Source: Methylomicrobium sp. wino1
GTDB taxonomy: Bacteria > Pseudomonadota > Gammaproteobacteria > Methylococcales > Methylomonadaceae
Reading direction: 5' to 3'
NCBI RefSeq assembly: GCF_003932755.1
Contig: NZ_CP024202.1
Span: 3,658,001-3,722,000 of the forward strand
Length of the DNA stretch: 64,000 bases
A model generated the notes under the pieces. It made no database searches and was not told the origin of the DNA. It saw only the letters and a list, made by a program, of their open reading frames with translations. Every line of letters starts with the position of its first letter. The stretch's first letter is position 1. Positions 18,759-27,102 of the stretch are shown here, one piece after another. Made by a program: the position numbers and the translations under genes.

Positions 18759-20120
18759 ATGATCGAACATATGGTCAGACATTACGATATTTTGTCGATT
18801 GTCGGTAATATCATTACTGTAAACGTTGACAATACCTTCGCAAACCAAGAAATTACGACACGGTTCGGGGATTTAGCCAAAGTCGAAGACGGCAACGGCA
18901 GCGAATCATTGGCACAAGTCATTAAAATCGACGGCAGCAAAGTGGCTTTGCAGGTTTTTTCGGGAACTCGAGGTATTTCAACTGCGGCTTCGGTGCGCTT
19001 TTTGGGGCATTCGATGCGAGTGACTTATTCGGCGAATATTCTCGGTCGGATTTTTAATGGTACGGGGGAGCCGATGGACGGTGGCTCGCTGCTTAAGCCC
19101 GATCCGAAAGTGACGATTAACGGTGCGTCGGTGAACCCGATGAAACGAGTCCTAGCCTCGAAAATGATCCGAACGCAAGTGCCGATGATCGACCTGTTCA
19201 ATTGTCTGGTGGAAAGTCAGAAAATACCGATTTTCTCGATTTCAGGCGAGCCATTTAACGCATTTTTGGCTAGAATCGGTATTCAGGCCGATGCCGATAT
19301 CGTGGTTTTTGCAGGGCTTGGCCTGATTTTCGATGACTTTCATTATTTTAGATCGCAGTTCGAGGAGGCGGGAGTATTCGCGAGGACCGTGATGTTTTGC
19401 AATCTGGCTTCCGATCCTATCGTTGAACGCCTATTGGTGCCGGATATGGCATTGGCGGTCGCGGAACGCTTCGCAGTCGAAGAGGGCAAACGGGTTTTGG
19501 TCTTGATGACCGATATGACCGCTTATGCCGATGCAATGAAGGAAGTCGGTATTTCAATGGAGCATGTTCCGTCGAATCGCGGCTACATGGGAGATCTCTA
19601 TTCGCAATTGGCGCGCCGATACGAAAAAGCCTGCGATTATAAAGGAGCCGGTTCCGTTACGATTCTGTCGGTGACTACGATGCCGGGTAACGATGTGACG
19701 CATCCGGTTCCGGACAATACCGGTTATATTACCGAGGGCCAGTTTTATTTGCATGACGGCATGCTTGATCCGTTCGGTTCGTTGTCTAGATTGAAGCAGC
19801 ATGTCATCGGTAAGGTCACACGCGAAGACCATGCACAAATCATGAATACGATGATCCGTTTTTACGCGGGTTCGGTCGATGCCGAACAAAAGCAGGCAAT
19901 GGCTTTCGATTTGTCCGATTACGATAAAAAATTGCTCAGATTCGGGCAATTATTCAAAAAACGTTTCATGGATATTAATGTTTCGATTTCATTAGAGCAA
20001 GCTTTGGATTTGGGTTGGCAAACCTTGGGCGAATGTTTTGAGGATAATGAATTGTTAATGAAACAAGCGTTGATCGATAAATATTTTCCGAAGAAAACTC
20101 ATGGCCAGACTGTCGCTTAA
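18759..20120 (+). CDS. ntpB: V-type ATPase subunit B (non-catalytic)
   Basis: A 453-residue subunit of the V1 head. The sequence follows the family from HYDILSIVGNIITV through LGRIFNGTGEPMDGG and PMIDLFNCLVESQKIPIFS. At the P-loop position it reads SGEPFNAFLARI, without the GxxxxGKT needed for catalysis, as expected of the B subunit. It pairs with the A subunit to form the ATP-hydrolysing hexamer. It is the first gene of the operon and overlaps subunit D by 20 bases. In most bacterial V-ATPase operons A comes directly before B; here A lies at the other end, 4.2 kb away. Confidence 0.94.
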   Translation: MIEHMVRHYDILSIVGNIITVNVDNTFANQEITTRFGDLAKVEDGNGSESLAQVIKIDGSKVALQVFSGTRGISTAASVRFLGHSMRVTYSANILGRIFNGTGEPMDGGSLLKPDPKVTINGASVNPMKRVLASKMIRTQVPMIDLFNCLVESQKIPIFSISGEPFNAFLARIGIQADADIVVFAGLGLIFDDFHYFRSQFEEAGVFARTVMFCNLASDPIVERLLVPDMALAVAERFAVEEGKRVLVLMTDMTAYADAMKEVGISMEHVPSNRGYMGDLYSQLARRYEKACDYKGAGSVTILSVTTMPGNDVTHPVPDNTGYITEGQFYLHDGMLDPFGSLSRLKQHVIGKVTREDHAQIMNTMIRFYAGSVDAEQKQAMAFDLSDYDKKLLRFGQLFKKRFMDINVSISLEQALDLGWQTLGECFEDNELLMKQALIDKYFPKKTHGQTVA

Positions 20121-20703
20121 CAAAGCTTCACTGCATAAGGAAAGTGCCAAACTTAAACGCTACCGGCAATATTTGCCTTCGCTTGACCTTAAGCGCCGGC
20201 AGTTAATGGCCGAACGCGCAAAAGGTTTGGCGCGGCTCAAAACTACCGAAGTGAGAATCGAACAGTGCCGGGAAAAGGTTAGCCAAACGTTACCGATGCT
20301 GTCTTATCGAGAAATCAATTTAAACAACCTGGTTAAAGTCTCGTCCGTCGAAATAGGTGAAGAAAATATTGTTGGCATCAATGTTCCGGTATTGATCAAT
20401 GTCAAACTGGCGACGACGACCTATTCCCCTTATTTGAAGCCGCATTGGGTCGATGCGCTGGTCGTGCAACTGAAGATCATGTTGGAATTAAAACTGCGAC
20501 AACAAGTCGATAGACGGCGCTTGACGATTTTAGAAACGGCTGTCAAGAAAGTGACGCAAAAGGTTAATTTGTTCGATAAGGTATTGATTCCTAAAACGGA
20601 ACGGAATATACGCAAAATCCGGATTTATTTGTCCGATGCGGAACGTGCCGATGTGGTCAGGGCTAAAATGACCAAGCAAATTCGAATGAAACAGGGTGTT
20701 TAA
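20101..20703 (+). CDS. ntpD: V-type ATPase subunit D (central shaft)
   Basis: A 200-residue protein, mostly two long helices (SLHKESAKLKRYRQYLPSL at the start; KVNLFDKVLIPKTERNIRKI near the end). The latter matches the signature of subunit D, the rotating central shaft that couples the A/B head to the membrane ring. The start overlaps subunit B by 20 bases and the stop is directly followed by the start of subunit I, so translation is tightly coupled. Length is normal. Confidence 0.92.
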   Translation: MARLSLNKASLHKESAKLKRYRQYLPSLDLKRRQLMAERAKGLARLKTTEVRIEQCREKVSQTLPMLSYREINLNNLVKVSSVEIGEENIVGINVPVLINVKLATTTYSPYLKPHWVDALVVQLKIMLELKLRQQVDRRRLTILETAVKKVTQKVNLFDKVLIPKTERNIRKIRIYLSDAERADVVRAKMTKQIRMKQGV

Positions 20704-22500
20704 ATGGCAATCGTCAGGCTAAAAAAGATTACTTTTTGCGGCATGCTGCTCGATAAGCGTCAAATTTTGGAGCAAGTGCAAGCGTTTGGCGGATTACATT
20801 TGATTCCACTCACCGATCCACCAGATCAGGAGTTTGGCGTACCTAAAAATACTGAGGGCGTGCTTGAAGCGCTTAAATACTTGAACGCTTGCGCGAATAA
20901 AAGGCATCAGATTAAAGACGACACTCGCTTCGATCTTGAGAAGATTACCGAAGAAGTTTTGGCCATCAAATCGAAAGTCCGTGAATTGACCGATATTTAC
21001 GACGCCTTGTCGAAACGAATCGAGGAAGTCGAGCCCTGGGGCGATTTCCATTTGCCTGCAACCGAACAATTAGCTGGTCATCGATTCTGGTTTTACATCG
21101 TCCCGAAAAGAATGATGAAAAAACTCGAGGGTAGCGATTGGGTTTGGCAGACGGTTTATCAAAATAATTTGTATTGCTATGTCGTGGTCGTTGCCGAATC
21201 CGAGCCGCCCGAAAGTAGCATGCCGGTGGCAAGAACGCATACCGGATCCGTTCCTCTTTCGACGTTGAAAACCCAGTTCAGTCAGGTCGAGTTGACGCTC
21301 GAGGATTTACAAGCCGAACGAGAGTCTTTGACTCGCTGGATAACTTTAATGACAGTGCATTTCAGCGAGGCGCTCGATCTAGCGGATTTGACTAAGGCAC
21401 AAACCATCACGCGCGACGAGGCCGGCGTGTTTGTATTGCAGGGTTGGTTGCCCGAAGCGAAAATCGTTAAATTCAGCCGTTTTGCCGATAATCAAGGCTT
21501 GGCTTTATTGGTCGAAGACCCATCTCCAGAGGATAATCCTCCGACCTTGCTTGATAATCCCCGGCAATTGGCTGGTGGAGAAGACATCGTAAATTTTTAT
21601 CAAACGCCGAATTATTACGGTTGGGATCCGTCCGTTGTCGTGTTTTTTTCATTTAGCGTTTTTTTTGCGATGATTTTATCCGACGCAGGTTATGCCGCGG
21701 TTTTCGGATTTATATTATTGTTCAAATGGCGCCGCCTCGGACAAAGCCTCAAGGGTCGGAGACTAAGGGTGTTGGCCGCTAATACGGTGGTTATTTCGCT
21801 CGTCTGGGGCGTTATTTCGGGCGGTTATTTCGGCTACAGTCCGCTCGAAGAAAGATTAGTGTCCGCATTAAAGATCATCGATATTAACGATTTCGATGGC
21901 ATGATGCGCTTGTCGATTGCGGTCGGTGTCGGGCATATTGCGTTGGCCAATGCGATTCGTGCCTATCGCCGATACCCTTCTTTAACGGCATTGGCATCTG
22001 TCGGCTGGCTGTTGGCAGTCGTTGGCGGATTTTGTTTTTGGTTATCTGAGACGATAGATAGTGTGCTGTTGCGCCAAATGGGCATTATTTTGCCGAGCGT
22101 TGGCGGCGTTTTGTTATTGCTTTTCAGCAGCGAACGCGGTTTAGAACGTTGGAGCGACTTGTTATGGCGTTTACTGGACGGTTCTAAGAGCTTGATCGGC
22201 ATTACCCAATTATTCGGCGATGTGCTCAGTTATATGCGTTTATTCGCATTGGGTTTAGCGAGTGCTTCGTTAGCGCTGACTTTCAATCAATTGGCGGTGC
22301 AGGTTTATCATGCTTTACCCGGTCCCGGTTTGTTGTTCAGTATTTTGATTTTAATCGTCGGCCATGTCTTGAATCTGATGCTATGTCTGATGAGCGGGTT
22401 AGTGCATGGCTTGCGTCTGAATTTTATCGAGTTTTATAACTGGAGCGTTTCCGATGAAGGTTATCCCTTTAAAGCATTTTCCAAAAAAGGAGTCCGTTGA
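20704..22500 (+). CDS. ntpI: V-type ATPase subunit I (membrane stator)
   Basis: A 598-residue two-part protein. The N-terminal half (about 1-320) is soluble and coiled, the arm that ties stator stalks to the membrane; the C-terminal half holds about seven membrane helices, beginning near VVVFFSFSVFFAMILSDAGY. The segment LFGDVLSYMRLFALGLAS contains the conserved arginine (YMRLF) that faces the rotor ring and is required for ion passage. The protein starts one base after the stop of D and its stop overlaps the start of K (TGATG). Confidence 0.93.
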   Translation: MAIVRLKKITFCGMLLDKRQILEQVQAFGGLHLIPLTDPPDQEFGVPKNTEGVLEALKYLNACANKRHQIKDDTRFDLEKITEEVLAIKSKVRELTDIYDALSKRIEEVEPWGDFHLPATEQLAGHRFWFYIVPKRMMKKLEGSDWVWQTVYQNNLYCYVVVVAESEPPESSMPVARTHTGSVPLSTLKTQFSQVELTLEDLQAERESLTRWITLMTVHFSEALDLADLTKAQTITRDEAGVFVLQGWLPEAKIVKFSRFADNQGLALLVEDPSPEDNPPTLLDNPRQLAGGEDIVNFYQTPNYYGWDPSVVVFFSFSVFFAMILSDAGYAAVFGFILLFKWRRLGQSLKGRRLRVLAANTVVISLVWGVISGGYFGYSPLEERLVSALKIIDINDFDGMMRLSIAVGVGHIALANAIRAYRRYPSLTALASVGWLLAVVGGFCFWLSETIDSVLLRQMGIILPSVGGVLLLLFSSERGLERWSDLLWRLLDGSKSLIGITQLFGDVLSYMRLFALGLASASLALTFNQLAVQVYHALPGPGLLFSILILIVGHVLNLMLCLMSGLVHGLRLNFIEFYNWSVSDEGYPFKAFSKKGVR

Positions 22501-22949
22501 TGGCTGAGGTATTAGTGATTTTAGGATGGATCGGTTTATACGCCCCGATGGCTTTGGGCGCGATCGGCAGCATTATCGGTTGCGCGGTCGCAGGTCAAGC
22601 CGCGATCGGTGCGATGCTCGATACCGAAACCGGGCACGGTCGCTATGTCGGCGTTTCGGCGATGCCGTCTTCCCAGGTTATATATGGCATTGTCGTGATG
22701 TTTACACTGAATCGGTCGATTACCGAAGCGAATGCTTCCGGCATTTTTGCGGTCGGTGTCTTGGCCGGATTCGCGTTGATGTTCAGTGCGATTTATCAAG
22801 GGCAATGCTGTGCCTCGGCGATTCATGCCTCGAAAGCCAAACCTGAAATTTTCGGTTTATCGGTCGCTCCTGCCGCGATCGTCGAAGGCTTTGCTGTCTT
22901 TGCATTTATTTTCGCCCTCGTGATCAGCGGCGGAATTCCTCAATCTTAA
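22500..22949 (+). CDS. ntpK: V-type ATPase subunit K (rotor ring), Na+-type ligands
   Basis: A 149-residue proteolipid with four membrane helices in two hairpins. Compared from memory with the Na+-binding NtpK of Enterococcus hirae, the ligand positions are kept: AMPSSQ (S58, Q59, for Thr-Gln), SAIYQG (Q100) and AAIVEG (E129). Only the last hairpin has the ion-carrying carboxylate, as usual for V-type rings. This argues for Na+ rather than H+ coupling. I use the ATG at 22500, which overlaps the stop of I and follows AAGGAG at 22488-22493; a TTG at 22497 is possible but less likely. Confidence 0.92.
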   Translation: MAEVLVILGWIGLYAPMALGAIGSIIGCAVAGQAAIGAMLDTETGHGRYVGVSAMPSSQVIYGIVVMFTLNRSITEANASGIFAVGVLAGFALMFSAIYQGQCCASAIHASKAKPEIFGLSVAPAAIVEGFAVFAFIFALVISGGIPQS

Positions 22950-22960
22950 GAGCCGAGAGT

Positions 22961-23650
22961 ATGAAAGCGGAAAAAGCGGGAATCGCGTCAAGCGGCGTTG
23001 AGCAGCTGATCGAGCGCTTGAGAGATGAAGCGATTAATGCCGGACAAGCCAAAGCCGAGGATATCGTGCTTAATGCACAAAAGCGTGCGGCTTGGATTAT
23101 CGAAGAAGCCGAGCAAGAGGCGCAGTTATTGATCGAAAAAGCTCGTTTAGAGGCTGATGCCCTAAAAGCTTCCGGTGTCGATGCGCTGCGATTGGCGGGC
23201 CGAGATGCGTTGCTTAAATTACGCGATACTTTGCTCGGCAGCTTCAGTCAGGAAGTCATGCGCGTGGTCGGAAAACAAATGGCGAAAAGTGAGTTCATCG
23301 AACAGCTGATTTTGGCGCTTGCAGGGCGAGTTCGGGAAAAAACCAGCCTTGATCAAAATTCTAAAATTATTTTTCAATTACCTGAGGACATTGTCGGCGT
23401 AGAGGATTTGCGAAGAAATCCGGAAGAGCTTAAGCAAGGCGCTTTATCGCATTTGACCGCCGCGATTGCATCGGATTTGTTGCGGGAAGGAGTATCCTTT
23501 GAGGTTTCGGATCAAATTAAAAAGGGTTTGGTAATCAAGCTTGAAGAGAACAATATGATGATCGACTTTACCGATGAAGCGGTCGCGACATTGTTTCTCG
23601 AGCATTTGCAACCTCGCTTTAGAGCGCTATTGCAAGGTATCGTTAAGTGA
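22961..23650 (+). CDS. ntpE: V-type ATPase subunit E (peripheral stalk)
   Basis: A 229-residue protein with a long N-terminal helix rich in Ala, Glu and Lys (AKAEDIVLNAQKRAAWIIEE) and a compact C-terminal part, the build of subunit E, which forms the stator stalk holding the A/B head still. No separate subunit G/H gene is visible. The start follows subunit K by 11 bases and the stop overlaps the next gene (GTGA at 23647-23650). Confidence 0.85.
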   Translation: MKAEKAGIASSGVEQLIERLRDEAINAGQAKAEDIVLNAQKRAAWIIEEAEQEAQLLIEKARLEADALKASGVDALRLAGRDALLKLRDTLLGSFSQEVMRVVGKQMAKSEFIEQLILALAGRVREKTSLDQNSKIIFQLPEDIVGVEDLRRNPEELKQGALSHLTAAIASDLLREGVSFEVSDQIKKGLVIKLEENNMMIDFTDEAVATLFLEHLQPRFRALLQGIVK

Positions 23651-24333
23651 GCCGCTGGAATTTTAAATATACCTTGCTACTTAACAGTCTGCCTGTCCAC
23701 CCGGTCGATTTATTCGAAGCTCGCCAGCCGCCGGTTTCTCGGATTCAATTAGATAAACGTTTGGCCCTGTTAGATGCCGAAGATGCCGAGGACTTGGCGC
23801 GTATTGAAGCTTTGCTGCATTGGTCGAAAATGAAAGAGCTTAATGACGAAGCCATAGTTCAGCAAGGTATGGCCGACTGGCATTCGATCAGGAGTCCGTT
23901 TTTAAAAGAGATCGTTATGTGGCGCTTGGAATTGAGAACTATTTTATCGGCGCTTAGAAGAAGGCGGGACGACGTGATTTTAGCCGCGGACAAGCATTTT
24001 TACGGCTTTGGCGATCGGCTGAGATTCATTAGACAGCATTGGCGTGAGTCAGCTTTGGGGTTGGCTTCTATAGTGCCTTGGGTTAGGCAAGCTAGTGAAC
24101 TAATCGAACAAGATCGATCACTGGAATTAGAAAAACTGATGCTCGAGGTGGTTTGGCGACATTATGAAAGAGTGGGGCAGGGTCATTATTTCGATTTTCC
24201 CGCAGTCGTTATTTATGTGTTGAAATGGGATGTCATCAACCGCTGGTCGAGTTATGACAAAGAGCATGCCATGCTGCGCTTCGACGAATTAATCTCGACC
24301 GGATTGGAAGGCGTTTCGATTGAATTTGGATAA
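23647..24333 (+). CDS. DUF2764-type V-ATPase operon protein
   Basis: A 228-residue soluble, helix-rich protein with no membrane segment. It corresponds in position and character to the DUF2764 proteins that sit between subunits E and A in V-ATPase operons of Chlamydia, spirochaetes and Bacteroides. It starts with MSRWNFKYTLLLNSLP and has YVLKWDVINRWSSYDKE near the C-terminus. Its function is not established. Because no recognisable C (d) or F subunit is present in this operon, it may take the place of one of them; this is inference. The GTG start overlaps the stop of E, and its stop lies within the 5' end of the A frame. Confidence 0.78.
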   Translation: MSRWNFKYTLLLNSLPVHPVDLFEARQPPVSRIQLDKRLALLDAEDAEDLARIEALLHWSKMKELNDEAIVQQGMADWHSIRSPFLKEIVMWRLELRTILSALRRRRDDVILAADKHFYGFGDRLRFIRQHWRESALGLASIVPWVRQASELIEQDRSLELEKLMLEVVWRHYERVGQGHYFDFPAVVIYVLKWDVINRWSSYDKEHAMLRFDELISTGLEGVSIEFG

Positions 24334-24343
24334 AAACCCTACG

Positions 24344-26176
24344 ATGAATGAAAGCAAATTGATAGCTGATTTAGAACAGGTGTCGGCGAGAGTCGTCTCT
24401 GTTCAGGACGATATTGTTTCGATCGAATCGGTTGCTGATACCCCGCTGACAAAAAATGAAGTTATTTATATTTTGCCGAGCCGAAGCGAAGCTAAACATA
24501 AGGAGCGGCTTAAAGCAGAAGTATTGCGTATTTACGGCAATCGTGCCGATGCACAAGTTTATGAAAATACCTCAGGGGTTGGTGTTGGTGATCCGGTTGT
24601 GCAAACCAGTAAATTGCTGTCGGTCGAACTCGGGCCTGGACTACTTGGGCAGGTATATGACGGCTTGCAAAATCCCCTCGATTTATTAGCAACCGAATTC
24701 GGCTATTTTTTGCCTCGCGGGGTCGATTTACCGGCATTGGATCAAAATACCAAGTGGGCATTTACACCGTGCGTGCAAACCGGTGCAAAATTGTATGCCG
24801 GCTGTGCAATCGGGGCCGTTCAGGAGCGCCGCTTCAGTCATAAGATCATGGTGCCGTTCGACATCAATGGCGAGGTCGAGGTGACTTGGGTTCAGGAAGG
24901 TAATGTTACGGTCGATGAGGCCGTCGCAAAAATCAAACTGGCCAATGATAAAGAGCAAATCATTACGCTTAAACAGCGATGGCCGATTCGCTTGCCATTA
25001 TCGCAACAATTGCTGAGCAATAATGTGGTGCAACGGCAATATCCTTCCGATCCCTTGATAACGCATTTACGTTTGATCGATACTTTTTTTCCGATTGCCA
25101 GAGGCGGAACCGGTTGTATTCCGGGGCCGTTTGGTGCGGGTAAGACGGTTTTACAGAGCTTGATTTCGAGAAATTCGGAGGTCGACATTGTTGTCGTGGT
25201 TGCTTGTGGCGAGCGAGCCGGCGAGGTGGTCGAGACCATTACCGATTTTCCGTTGACGATCGATCCAAAAACCGGCGGATCGCTGATGGACCGCACGATC
25301 ATTATCTGCAATACATCATCGATGCCGGTCGCAGCCAGAGAGGCATCGATTTATACCGGTATCACGCTCGGCGAATATTATCGGCAAATGGGTTTGAATG
25401 TATTGCTGCTGGCCGATTCGACGTCTCGATGGGCGCAGGCAATGCGCGAAACGTCTGCGCGGCTCGAGGAAATTCCGGGAGAAGAAGCTTTCCCGGCCTA
25501 TTTAGATTCGGCGATCAAAAATATTTATGAGCGAGCCGGCGTAATTAAAAATCGTGACGGCGGAACCGGAAGTCTGACAATGATCGGCACCGTATCGCCG
25601 GCCGGCGGTAATTTCGAAGAACCGGTTACGCAATCGACTTTGAGTACGGTCAAGACTTTTTTGGGGCTGAGTGCCGACCGGGCATATAAACGTTTTTATC
25701 CGGCTGTCGACCCGCTGCTGTCCTGGTCTCGCTATTTAGAGCAACTTAGGTCTTGGTATGATCGTGAGCTTATTACAGGGTGGACTGAACTCGTGTCCAA
25801 AATTTTGGACTTGCTTTCACGGGGCGACAGTGTCTATCAAATGATACAAGTCGCCGGCGAGGAAGGCGTGACTTTGGACGATTTTGTGCTTTATCAGCAA
25901 GCCTTGTTCGTCGATATGATCTATCTGCAACAGGATGCTTTCGACGATGTTGACGTGTCGGTGCCGCTTGAACGGCAAAAAGAAATATTTATGCTGATCA
26001 TCAAGTTAGTCGATGCGGAGTATCGCTTTACCGACCAAAACCATGTGAGGGATTATTTTACCCGGCTGACCGGGCTCTTCAAAAATCTTAATTATGCGGT
26101 TTGGCGTTCCGTCGAATATAACGACTTACTCGTTAAAATAGAGAACTTGTATAAGTCGGTCGATAATTCCGGTTAG
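24344..26176 (+). CDS. ntpA: V-type ATPase subunit A (catalytic)
   Basis: A 610-residue catalytic subunit with the P-loop GPFGAGKTV (residues 261-269), the V-type bulge region after residue 110, and the family motifs VACGERAGE and LLADSTSRWAQAMRE. It hydrolyses or makes ATP in the A3B3 head. I prefer the ATG at 24344; a TTG at 24320 overlapping the DUF2764 stop would add eight residues. It is the last gene of the operon, and gene-free sequence follows. Confidence 0.93.
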   Translation: MNESKLIADLEQVSARVVSVQDDIVSIESVADTPLTKNEVIYILPSRSEAKHKERLKAEVLRIYGNRADAQVYENTSGVGVGDPVVQTSKLLSVELGPGLLGQVYDGLQNPLDLLATEFGYFLPRGVDLPALDQNTKWAFTPCVQTGAKLYAGCAIGAVQERRFSHKIMVPFDINGEVEVTWVQEGNVTVDEAVAKIKLANDKEQIITLKQRWPIRLPLSQQLLSNNVVQRQYPSDPLITHLRLIDTFFPIARGGTGCIPGPFGAGKTVLQSLISRNSEVDIVVVVACGERAGEVVETITDFPLTIDPKTGGSLMDRTIIICNTSSMPVAAREASIYTGITLGEYYRQMGLNVLLLADSTSRWAQAMRETSARLEEIPGEEAFPAYLDSAIKNIYERAGVIKNRDGGTGSLTMIGTVSPAGGNFEEPVTQSTLSTVKTFLGLSADRAYKRFYPAVDPLLSWSRYLEQLRSWYDRELITGWTELVSKILDLLSRGDSVYQMIQVAGEEGVTLDDFVLYQQALFVDMIYLQQDAFDDVDVSVPLERQKEIFMLIIKLVDAEYRFTDQNHVRDYFTRLTGLFKNLNYAVWRSVEYNDLLVKIENLYKSVDNSG

Positions 26177-26407
26177 TATATACTTCGCGCGGCTATATTG
26201 GGCACATAATTAATCAAAGGTAAACCTTCGGCTATGCCGTGGGACTCTCAATGGTTTGACCTATACGGTGGTCAATAAGATTCTCTGGAGCTGAACCAAA
26301 TTTAGTCATCTGTCAGACAGGTTTTTACATTGAATTCCTTAAATTAATCGAAAAAATAAATGCTATTACACGATGTTATCTCATTTCCGCCCCAGAAAAC
26401 GAGCCAT

Positions 26408-26490
26408 GTAACCCGGATGAAGTGAAACGGGATACGGGACATTCGAAGCACCGAAGTTCCCGTATTCCACTTACGCTACATACGGGCTAC
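26408..26490. repeat. REP-like long inverted repeat
   Basis: GTAACCCGGATGAAGTGAAA at the left pairs, with a few mismatches, with the reverse complement GTAGCCCGTATGTAGCGTAA of the right arm; both arms end in ATACGGGA around a short loop containing CATTCGAAGCACCGAAG. The type resembles extragenic palindromes. No protein is encoded. Confidence 0.65.
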
Positions 26491-26537
26491 GCGAATCGAT
26501 TAACTGTGCGATCCGAATAGAATAGTTTGTAAAAGGG

Positions 26538-26559
26538 TAAACCGCCTTTAGGCGGTTTA
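26538..26559. terminator. Perfect stem, possible terminator of V-ATPase operon
   Basis: TAAACCGCC and GGCGGTTTA pair perfectly around a TTTA loop. There is no T-tract directly after it, and it lies 360 bases beyond the ntpA stop, so assignment as a terminator is uncertain. Confidence 0.35.
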
Positions 26560-26783
26560 TGAAGAGGCCCCTTTGAAGGTAAGAATTCAGGGACCCTATC
26601 AAAAAGCTAGAATTTTACCCAGGAAATTAATCTATTGACTGCGCATAAATAAGTTAGACAGTAGGTGCGAATTCATTCGCACAGTGCGGATAAATCCGCG
26701 CCTATATCCTATCCATAATGGACAAAATTTTCAGGTGGTATCTGAATACTTACCTCAAAGGGGCTAACAACAATAAGCCCCCG

Positions 26784-26977
26784 GCTTTACGGCATAGGTA
26801 TCTACACAAGTACTTGCTCCTTCTCCCTTGAGGGAGAAGATTGGGATGAGGGGGATATAAGTGGTTGTTTTTACTCTCACCACTCCATCCCTCTCCAACA
26901 GAAGTGATAGCTAGGCCAGCTTGTAACTCATTGTATTTATGATATAAAAACTTGTGTAGATACCTATGGCTTTACGG
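26784..26977. mobile_element. 176-bp MITE with 19-bp perfect ends and 9-bp target duplication
   Basis: The element runs from 26793 to 26968. Its ends are perfect inverted repeats, CATAGGTATCTACACAAGT at 26793-26811 and the reverse complement at 26950-26968. Directly outside, GCTTTACGG occurs at 26784-26792 and again at 26969-26977, a 9-bp target-site duplication. Removing the element and one duplicate restores a continuous sequence. It has no open frame of note, so it must have been moved by a transposase encoded elsewhere. Confidence 0.85.
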
Positions 26978-27102
26978 GGGGATTAAACTATTTCGATGAT
27001 TTAGATGCTGGATTTACAAGCGGCCTGTTTGGCGAGTAACCGCCCCCCTAAACACCCCAGCGATTTTCATTATCCGGGGTGAAGAAATTTTTTCCAGATC
27101 GT

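Larger units (their letters stand above)
26177..27102. other. Repeat-rich spacer after the V-ATPase operon
   Basis: No gene is supported over about 0.9 kb. It holds a long imperfect inverted repeat at 26408-26490, a perfect 9-bp stem at 26538-26559 (TAAACCGCC TTTA GGCGGTTTA), and a 176-bp mobile element with its target duplications at 26784-26977. Each is described separately. Confidence 0.75.
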
